Positions 46,311 to 55,708 of a DNA stretch of 64,000 bases are shown piece after piece. The stretch covers positions 47,794,763 through 47,858,762 of the forward strand of contig JAFMSR010000002.1 in the NCBI GenBank assembly GCA_022818135.1, given 5' to 3'. The notes beneath the pieces were generated by a model. That model worked only from the letters and a program-made list of their open reading frames with translations, searched no databases and had not been told where the DNA came from. The position numbers and the translations under genes are program-made. Every line of letters begins with the position of its first letter. Positions within the stretch are counted from its first letter, which is position 1. This DNA comes from Saxidomus purpurata. Taxonomy: Eukaryota; Mollusca; Bivalvia; Venerida; Veneridae.

Positions 46311-48275
46311 TTCCTTAATAGATTATAACAGTTACTAATATATATATATTGTACTAGTAATATAGTATATTTTCTTGTCTGATATTGCAAACATCTGGGA
46401 TAGTCATTATTTATTAACAGGCATGGGCACGGTCTCACTTTAAATGCCCCATGCTAATTGCTACTAAAGTGAAACTTGTAAAACAATCATTTCTGTTAAA
46501 TGTGTTTATCAATGATCAAGCTTGGCCAACCCTCACCTTTTTATCACCAATAAATTTTTGAATTGTCAGTTTAATGGCAATCAACACTTTAAGTTACAAA
46601 CAAGAACTTTAAATTGTTTAACTCCTGAATTCTCTGATGCAGCAAGTTGATAACAACATCTGCAGTTGCATTCTATGGGCACCAGTTAGGGAAGTTTCTT
46701 AGTAACAAGTTATGGCAGAAAATAATAATCGTTACATATATCAACTGTGGATAGATATTCAGGATATAATAGGCCCAGCAAGTTTATGGCCAGTGAAAAT
46801 TCAAAGATTGTTTTGGACAAGAAACATCAGACATTTTGCTAGGATAGTTCTTGTTGCTTTTGCTTACGTGAACGGATTAAATCCTGCAATATTCACTGAA
46901 TGGGCTAGGATAATTTTTGGTTGCTGTGCATTTAAATGTGTTATATTAATGATTATGCCGCATTAGTATTTGAAGTTGGTGCTTTAGATATAAAAAAATC
47001 AGACTGATAAAATGATAGTTGAATGTGTCATTGTTGATGTTGGTAGTGATTTCAGCAGTGGAAGGGAAGCAACTCCTGCATGCAGTTGTTCTTTTCTTAA
47101 ATTGACTCTCCCAGTCAAATAAGAAAATCAATATTTTGAAAGTTATTTTTTCATACTGGTAGCGGGAAGAGTTTGGTGTATTGGGTTAAAAGTTATTATT
47201 TTCTCTACGCTTTTGTACACACCATTTTCAGCTGGATTTTTACTTGAAAAAAAATGCGCATAATGTCACTTTAATCAAATGTTGGCCAAATGTTTGATAA
47301 AAATGCAACTTCCCATCAATCAAAAAGTTTCAGAATGATTTTTTGGAATCACTTGATACCTTACATGTGGAAAAATCAGCTGAAAATCAAATGTTTGCCA
47401 AAATTGTTACAAAATGTAAAAAAATACCATCAATAAAAATGTTTCATAATCACTGCTTGCAATTATTTGATACCTTACATTTGAAATAGTCAGCCAAAAA
47501 TTGCCGATTTTTCGTTTGTCACCTATTTTCGCGACCCCAATTTTTTTTTTCCAAAGAAATTGGTGAACAGAAGACTCAAAAAATATAATATATACAATGT
47601 TTTCAATAGAAATTCGTTTTATTCATGTGTGTTTTAACACCAATGCCTGTTGCTTTGTTACTGACACCAGTATTTTTTATCTGAAATATTATGTTAAATT
47701 TTTTATTCTTCTCTATATATAATTGGGAAAAGAATAATGAAATAAAAGTCAACAAATTTTCAAGGGCATTTTGCTCTGGGAGGGGTGTTCTTGTGTCGGA
47801 TTTTAGAAGAGAAAGCAGGTCCACGATGAAACAAAGTTTGTCATGTATAAAAAAAACTTTTTTTAAAAAATTTTTTCTCTCCTCCGTACGGACTTTTTTA
47901 ATTTCAAACTTTGAGTAACAAGAAATAAAAAAATTCTGGCCTAAGCAGAATAATAAAAAGTGGCACATGTAGCTCAGAGCTACTTAACAATTCTTAACAA
48001 AGATGTTTGACATTTAGTAAAAACTATATGTTTGAAGAGATGAATTTTCTTTAAATATAGAATTAAATTGCATGAGACAGACTTTAAAATAGAATACAAA
48101 AGTTCTACAATAAGTTCTAACCATTTTGATACCAAATTTAGCTTATTTATTTAACATAAATCAATCTTGTTATTTTAAACAATTTGCTGCAAAATTTACA
48201 GCATAATATAGCCATAGGAGCGTTCGACAATGAAAGTGGTAAGAACATTTCATGCTTAGTCAGTTGACCTAATTC
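46311..48275. other. Intron sequence, mostly unassigned
   Basis: Apart from the small ORF at 46712-46966, no repeat or exon was recognised. AT-rich, with AAAAATTTTTT-type tracts around 47850-47880. Confidence 0.4.
46712..46966 (+). CDS. Small ORF of unknown origin, possibly mobile-element derived
   Basis: An 84-codon frame from ATG to stop with normal residue composition. It includes PVKIQRLFWTRNIRHFARIV, then FAYVNGLNPAIFTEWARII. The LFW ... R..R ... NGLNP..F.EWAR pattern looks like a constrained protein segment, and I have an impression of similar short segments in invertebrate uncharacterised proteins, but I cannot name the family. There is no adjacent exon or TIR that I can tie to it. 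It lies in the 20 kb intron on the same strand as the host gene. It may be a fragment of a longer dead ORF. Confidence 0.25.
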   Translation: MAENNNRYIYQLWIDIQDIIGPASLWPVKIQRLFWTRNIRHFARIVLVAFAYVNGLNPAIFTEWARIIFGCCAFKCVILMIMPH

Positions 48276-49603
48276 GTCGCCTTAATACTCCTGTTATTTG
48301 GATCGCATTTACAAAAACTGCCATTTTCAGACACTTTCCCCCAAAAATCTACCAAGCCCCTTTTTTAGCTCGACTATGCGAAGAATAAAGAGGGTATTGC
48401 ACTCGCCCCGGCGTCGGCGTCTGTGTTGGTTAAAGTTTATTATAAAGTCAAATATCTTGAATATTATTAAAGGTATTGACTTGAAACTCAAAATATAGTT
48501 TTACCATCAACATCTACACCTGGGGAAACAATCCCCTTAACTCTGTTTTGATTTTTGACAGATTTATGCTCCTTTTTAACTTAGAATTTTTGGTTAAAGA
48601 TTTTTATTAAGTCAAACATCTTGAATTCTGTCAAAGGTATTGACTTGAAACTCAAATTATATCTTTACCATCATCATCTACACATAAGGAAACAATCCCC
48701 ATAACTCTGTTTTGATTTTTGACAGATTTATGTTTCTATTCAACTTGGAATTTTAGTTAAAGAATTATTTAAAGTCTAATATCTTGAATACTATCGGACA
48801 TATTAACTTGAAACTTAAAATGTATGTTTACTATCAACATCTTCACCACTGTTTTTGATTTTTGACATATCTATGTCCCTTTTTAACTTAGAATTTTTTC
48901 ACAGTTTTTACCAGACTGAAATACTCGAAATGACTTTATTTTTGAAATGTCATAAAATAATTATGCAGCATGCAGCAGTTATGCTTTTTTAATTTTATGC
49001 ATATCAATTTTGAAATGTTGCAAAGTTATTCATGATCAAATATACAAGGTCATGTATTTCTTTGAAATTATCCCCCCCTCCCCACCCCACTGTTCCCTCC
49101 AGTTGGCTTACAGAATCCAGAGTAAGGCTTTGAACGTAATGTACATTTACAGAGGTCTTTGAACAAGTTTCATATCTTTGACCTTAATTCTTATAGACAA
49201 TCACACAATACACCAGTCCTGTACTTAAGACAAAAATACCCATTTTACTGACAAGCTTTCGAATAGTCGAGAGTGCTGTCGTGAGACAGCCCTTGTTAAA
49301 CTTTATATCCCCAAAGAAAACCCTTTCCCGGGGAAAACTTCCCCTTTGAGAGGCAATTCATAATGTAAATTAACTTTCATCTCCCTATAATAATTATACT
49401 CCTGTTATTTGGATCACCTTGAACATGTCCTTCGTAAAATGAGGCTGAAGCAATAAGGGGAATAAGTATTCGTCATAGTTAGATGAGATTTTTATTATAC
49501 GATTAAAACATACGGAATAAATTACATTTCTTTAGAGCGATCGAAACAACAGAAGTATATAATATACACACAGGTAAAAGCGATCCAAATAACAGAGTAT
49601 TAT
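48276..49603. repeat. ACTCCTGTTATTTGGAT repeat copy interrupted by H4
   Basis: TCGCCTTAATACTCCTG, TTATTTGGATCGC opens the unit. Its internal CCAAGCCCCTTTTT / ATCCCCAAAGAAAACCC blocks are separated by the H4 insertion 48366-49296. Further copies of the end motif lie at 49398 and, inverted, at 49582. Confidence 0.65.
48366..49296 (+). mobile_element. H4 repeat copy, complete ends
   Basis: The 5' TAGCTCGACTATGCGAAG is complemented by CTTTCGAATAGTCGAGAG near the 3' end. About four core units follow (TTGACTTGAAACTCAAA, TTTTGATTTTTGACAGATTT). It ends CTGTCGTGAGACAG and CCCTTGT. It is inserted in a repeat whose uninterrupted relative is at 45851-45880. Confidence 0.88.
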
Positions 49604-49751
49604 AATAGAACGACGGCTCGGTAAAAAGTAGTTCCGAAATAGATACAATACTAAAATATTAGTTCAATGAAAAAGTAGTCCGACCTAGAAATTTCAAACT
49701 GGACATCTGTCGGAGGGGTAATACTGACTTGGATCCCGATCCAAATAACAG

Positions 49752-50212
49752 GATTATGCCATATGGTAAAAGTTTTGCCTGCTAGGTACTATCATGCACA
49801 TATCTCAGTAACCACTTATGATATTGACTTGAAACTTTGTTCATACCTTAAGGGATGTCACACAGTCAAGATAGGTAACTCTTGTTTAAATTAAGTGCAA
49901 ATTATGGCCCTTGTTTGACTTTGTTTAAGTTTTGCATGTAAGGTACTATCATGCACATATCTCAGTAACCACTTATGATATAGTTATATCAAACTTAGCA
50001 ATAGTGTTCAGGGGTACATTTTGTATCAAACAATTAATATACCAAATATTGAATATATAGTGATAGATTTTGACTTTTTTTATGATTCAACTTTCCTAGT
50101 TTATACTTAAGAGTCAGCAGAATTTTGTTTTCCTATTATACTGATAAAAGTTTTGTTTTATTGGCAAGCACCCACAATAGTTGGCCTTGCTATCTTATAG
50201 ACAGCTCTTGTT
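49752..50212 (+). mobile_element. H10 repeat, 3' part
   Basis: Two to three core segments (CTATCATGCACATATCTCAG, TAACCACTTATGATAT). It ends with CTATCTTATAG and ACAGCTCTTGTTT. The 5' end was not identified; the left side abuts an ATCCAAATAACAGG motif. Confidence 0.65.
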
Positions 50213-50477
50213 TACTCTAATTCGTCACCTTAAATCTTCCTATGACCTCTGCAGTTCCATACTTAAATGTGTTTTTGATTTCAGATAAAACAGCACCCTT
50301 TGATTATTCAACAATATGACCCAAAAATCCCATAATATTTCAGCTTTGCTGTTTTCTGTTTGCCAGAGGGTTGCTTTTACAGATTACATTCTTTTTCCCT
50401 AGCTCAATTTGATGGTGTTTTCATGATAAAGCTTTGTTAGATAAGTCAATCTAAAAATTTCAGGGGGTGCTTAACTT
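50213..50477. other. Intron spacer
   Basis: Unassigned sequence between H10 and H1. Confidence 0.4.
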
Positions 50478-51140
50478 TTTAGCTCACCTGGCACAGCTAT
50501 TAGGATCGCATTCTGTCCAGCGTCCGTCGTATGTCCGTCTGTCCATCAGCCCACCATTTCCTTCAAACGACATCTCCTCTGAAACCACTGGGGAAACTTT
50601 GCAGGGATGCACCTTGCATGAAGCTCTATCAAAGTTGTTCAAAGAATTCCATTCCATGCAGAACTCTGGTTGCTATGGCAACAAATAGGAAAAACTTTAA
50701 AAATCTTCTTCTCTGAAACCACAAGGCCTACAGCTTAGATATTTGGCACGTGGCATTTTCTAGTGGACCTCTACCAAGATTGTTCAAATTATGACCCCAG
50801 GATCAAAATTGACCCCACACGGGCGGTCACTTAGTTTTACATAGGCTTATATAGGAATAAGTTGAAAAATCTTCTTCTCTGAAACGACAAGGCCTAGAGC
50901 TTAGATATTTGGCATGTAGCATTGCCTAGACCTCTTCAAAGTTTGTTCAAATTATGCTCCCGGGTCAAAATTGGCCTTCCCCTGGGGGTGGGGGGAGGGG
51001 AGGGGGGGGGGGAGTCATTTGTTTTACAAAGATATATATTGGAAAACCTATTTGGTATATAACATTATCTAGTGATCTTCCACCAGGCAAGTGGACTTGT
51101 ACCAAGGTGAGCGATATAGGGCCATCTTGGCCCTCTTGTT
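50478..51140 (+). mobile_element. H1 repeat copy, complete ends
   Basis: The 5' TTTAGCTCACCTGGCAC is followed by CGTCCGTCGTATGTCC. Two to three core units follow, with a G-rich tract at 50981-51013. The end is GGTGAGCGATATAGGGCC and GGCCCTCTTGTT at 51140. Confidence 0.88.
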
Positions 51141-52031
51141 TCTTTGTGTATATTTAGCATGTGGCATTGTCTAGTGGACCTCTACCAAGATTGTTTAAAT
51201 TAATGACCCCCAAGTTAAAATTGACCCCACTTGGGGGTGACTTGGTTTTACATAGGGTTACATAGGAAAACTTTAAAAATCTTCTTCTCTGAAACCACAA
51301 GACCTAGAGATAAGATATTTGGCATGTAGCATTGTCTAATGAACCTTTACCAAGATTGTTCAAATTATGACCCCCAGGTCAAAATTGACACCTCCAGGGG
51401 TCACTGGATTTTACATAGCCTAATTCAGGAAAAACTTTAAAAATCTTCTTCTCTGAAACCACAGGGCATAGAGCTAAGGTAATTAGCATGTAGCATTGCC
51501 TAGTAGACTTCTTCAAAGTTTGTTAAAATCATACCCCTGGGGTCAATATTGGCCCCGCCCAGGGGGTCACTTGTTTTACAAAGACGTATACAGTAAACCT
51601 CGCTTATAAGGAACAGCTTGGGACCTCTCAGAATTGTTCCTTATAACTGAGGTTCCTTATATCCGTATAGAAAAACAGTTCCTTGTAACCGAGGTTTGTA
51701 TAAAGAACACAATTTGTATAGCGAACATTATTTTACTGAACTCTGGGCCGAACAAGAATTTTTAGACTTGAATATTTGTTGAGTTTTTTACTGACTAACT
51801 TTTAATAATCAATAAAAAAATAGAAAAATAATTGTAATTTGATGTTTTTCGAAACTTCCAGGCGCCCAAATTGTTTTAATTAAGATGCCGCTATCAACAA
51901 ACTAACGTACTGTATGATCAAATAAAACTATCCCGGCAACACAATCTAAAAACTTTCTTTATCTATTCCAAACTAATGATTTAATAATCCAAAATATCAA
52001 TCTATTGTCAATGTCTCAAACTGTCTCTTTT

Positions 52032-53404
52032 TAGCTCACCTGGCTATGCCAGGGTGAGCTTTTCTGATCGATGATTGTCCGTCGTCCGTCAACATTTTGA
52101 TTCAAATGACATCTCCTCTGAAACCTCTAGGCCAATGTTGATAAAACTATGCAGGAATGTTCCTTGCATGAAGCTCTACCAAAATTGTTCAAAGAATTCC
52201 ATTCCATGCAGAACTCTGGTTGCTATGGCAACAAATAGGAAAAACTTTAAAAATCTTCTTCTCTGAAACCACAAGGCCTAGAGCTCAGATATTTGGCATG
52301 TAGCATTGTCTAGTGGACCTCTACCAAGATTGTTCAAATTATGACCCCCGGGTCAAAATTGACCCTGCGCGGGTGGGCACTTAGTTTTTGCATAGGCATA
52401 TATAGGAAAAACTTTAAAAATCTTCTTCTCTGAAACCACAAGGCCTAGAGCTAAGATATTTGGCATGTAGCATTGTCTAGTGGACCTCTACCAAGATTGT
52501 TCAAATTATGACCCCCGGGTCAAAATTGACCCCGCGGGGGTGGTCACTTAGTTTTGCATAGGAATATATAGGAAAAACTTTAAAAATCTTCTTCTCTGAC
52601 ACCACAAGGCCTAGAGCTAAGATATTTGGCATGTAGCATTGTCTAGTAGACATCTACCAAGATTGTTCAAATTATGACCCCCGGGTCAAAATTGACCCCG
52701 CGGGGGTGGTCACTTAGTTTTGCATAGGAATATATAGGAAAAACTTTAAAAATCTTCTTCTCTGAAACGACAAGGCCTAGAGCTTAGATATTTGGCATGT
52801 AGCATTGGCTAGTGGACCTCTACCAAGATTGATCAAATTATGAGCCCCGGATCAAAATTGACCCCCTGCACGGGGGTCACTTAGTTTTACATAGGCTTAT
52901 TTAGGAAAAACTTTAAAAACCTTCTTCTCTGAAACCACAAGGCCTAGAGCTTAGATATTTGGCAGGTAGCATTTGCTAGTGGACCTCTACCAAGATTGTT
53001 CAAATTATGACCCTCGGATCAAAATTGACCCCGCACCGGGGGTCACTTAGTTTTACATAGGCTTATATAGTAAAAACTTTAAAAATCTTCTTCTTTGAAA
53101 CCACAAGGCCTACAGCTTAGATATTTGGCATGTAGCATTGGCTAGTGGACCTCTACCAAGATTGTTCAAATTATGACCCCTGGGTCAAAATTGACCCCGC
53201 ACTGGGGGTCACTTAGTTTTACATAGGCTTATATAGGGAAAACTTTAAAAATCTTTTTCTCTGAAACCACAAGGCCTAGAGCTTAGATATTTGGCATGTA
53301 GCATTGCCTAGTAGACCTCTTCAAAGTTTGTTCAAATTATGCCCCTGGGGTCAAAATTGACCTTGCCCGGGGGGGGATCATTTGTTTTACAAAGGCCCTC
53401 TTGT
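52032..53404 (+). mobile_element. H1 repeat copy with matched empty site
   Basis: TAGCTCACCTGGC folds with GCCAGGGTGAGCT. Seven core units of about 166 bp follow. The 3' end is shortened to GGCCCTCTTGT directly after AAA (the GTGAGC segment is missing). The flanks CTCTTTT and TAATGCCACGTGC match the uninterrupted paralogue CTTTTTAATACCACGTGC at 54012-54029, which places the insertion between two Ts without target duplication. Confidence 0.9.
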
Positions 53405-53569
53405 TAATGCCACGTGCTCACTAAGATCAAACAAACCGGGCATGGCGGCGGCATTCTTTGATCTAATGACACCTGCGGCTTTATCTTTGATAGAAAAACT
53501 TTGCAGTACTTAGCAATAACTTTATATGGCCATATTTAGATCCCAAGGTTTAGTAACCATGACCTAAAG

Positions 53570-55296
53570 TACACGCAAGGTGTTTTTTCCAATTGTCACC
53601 CATCACCGCGATCTCCAATCATTGTGACCACGCAAATTTGGTCACCCAAATGCCTCCCTGAGTCACCCGTCACCACGAATTAGCGTGTCCGGTCGTGGTG
53701 ACCATCGTCACGGTGTTTCGAGGTGTCCACATTCGGGTCGAAACTTGAATATTTGTTATGTTTTTTTACTGATTAACTTTAAATTGTCAATAAAAAATAG
53801 AAAAATAATTGTAATTTGATGTTTTTCGAAACTTTCCGACGCCCAAATCGTTTTAATTACGATGCCGCTATCAACAAACTAACATACTTTAGGATCAAGT
53901 AAAACAACCCCGGCAACACAATAAATCTAAAAAACAAACTTACTTTAACTATTCCAAACTTATGATCTAATAATCCAAAATATCAATCTATTGTCAATGT
54001 CTCAAACTTTTTCTTTTTAATACCACGTGCTCACTAAGATCAAAGAAACCGGCCATCGCGGCGGCATTCTTTGATCTCATAACACCTGCTGCTTTACGTT
54101 TGATATAGAAAACACTTTGAAGTAAAAATAACTTTATTTGGCAAAATGAAAAAAAATTAACTGGGAAAGCATGGACGTTGACAGTTACTGAAAATTAGAG
54201 GCAATCGTAAATGACAAAACAAAAAGTACGCTGCGAACAGGAACGTAGAATATACAGATTCTACGTTCCTGCTGCGAACAAGCAACTCGTTTTGATATTC
54301 AAGATTTCTTTATTAATAATGTGCATTTCCGTAATATTCCGGTTGTTTGTGTGATCCGTACAAAATAATAAAATTCAATATAAAAGAAAGCATAATTCGC
54401 AACAAAGAGAGGTCTCACAAGTGAACCTTGCGGTACACCAAATATAGCAGACGGCAATTGTATTTCGGGTACACAACATTCGAACTTTTTGATATAAATC
54501 TAGATCATTTTTTGCATTTGAGAAATTCGAACATTGGACAATATAATTATTACAATAATTTAAATATTTACGCACTTTCGATGCATTGTCTGTCGACTTC
54601 CGTAAGACAAGAGATACTGAAAATCTCTGCAGACAAATATGCGTATTCACTCAAAATTGACAGTTATCTTTCAGAAGTAATTGTGTCAAATAGCTTGGGT
54701 TTGCAAACAATTTTTTGAGTTAAATATGTCATCCTTTATTACAGGCGATATTTTTCACACCCACCGTGATTGACAAAAGGCAAGTTGGGATTAAAAAGAT
54801 TGACCAATTATGGCACATTGTTTACGTGAATTATTATTTTAAATCTACATAAACGTGATAAATTTAAGTTCAGGAAGGAAAGAAAACGTTTTGAAACAAT
54901 TATACATGTATCTAAAAATGATGATTTTTTATGCAGTAATACTCGAGCGGCAATTCGAACAGAAATACCGCGGCGACGATGTGCTAATAATAGAGACCGT
55001 AGATGAAAAATAAAAAGTGTTTACAGAAATTGATGTATTCTACATTTTGTACACCAATAAATATAATAAAATAATTGTAAAATACTTTATTTCAGTCGAG
55101 TTGGTCACCGCGATTCACCGCGACCGGCCACCGTGAATCACCGCGACCGAATATCTCAGCGCATCGTAAATGGTCGCGGTGGCCGTTTGGGTGACCAAAA
55201 CTTTTTTAGGGTGACCTCGTCACTGTGACCGGTCACCTAGAATGAATTTCTGTCGCGGTGACTGGGTGACATTTGGAAAAAACACCTTGCGTGTAC
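53570..55296. mobile_element. TIR element with ACACGCAAGGTG ends
   Basis: The left TACACGCAAGGTGTTTTTTC and right (inverted) TACACGCAAGGTGTTTTTTC match, followed by TTGTCACCC / ATGTCACCC. Both subterminal regions are rich in GGTGACC / CACCGCGA motifs. It is 1.73 kb, with no transposase. The interior includes a second copy (53750-54130) of the sequence that surrounds the H1 insertion. Confidence 0.75.
54240..54270. repeat. 31-nt hairpin flanked by 10-bp direct repeats
   Basis: GGAACGTAGAAT, loop ATACAG, ATTCTACGTTCC, T. It is preceded by GCTGCGAACA (54230-54239) and followed by the same 10-mer (54271-54280). It looks like a tiny foldback insertion with target duplication or a template-switch product. 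Confidence 0.85.
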
Positions 55297-55708
55297 TGTA
55301 GTGGCCTTGACTGATTTTCGTTCACTATTGTTAACATAAAATACTTATTACATGTACAAATATAACCCTTTTGAGTAAATATTAAATCTTCTATTGTCTA
55401 GATCTAGTCTTTGTTAAACTTTAATGATAGTATTATATTTTTTTTTCTTTTTATCGTTTCCGTGAATGAACAAACTAAAGATCATAGAAATGAAATAATT
55501 TATTCATGTAGGCTAACATGAACGCTCATGAAAGTGCCGACGTTACTCTGACGTCATCAGCGTTCCGATTTTTAATAATTTTTATTCTTTATGTCTGTTC
55601 GCTATAACCGAGGTGTTTTCCATTGAATTTTGTACTTTGGGACCGGAAAATTTGTTCCTTATAACCGAGTGTTCCGTATAGCCGAGTTCCCTATAACCGA
55701 GGATTTTT
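55297..55708. other. Inner sequence of the Tigger-like element
   Basis: AT-rich, ending with repeated CTATAACCGAG and TTCCTTATAACCGAG blocks that belong to the element's right terminal region. Confidence 0.5.
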
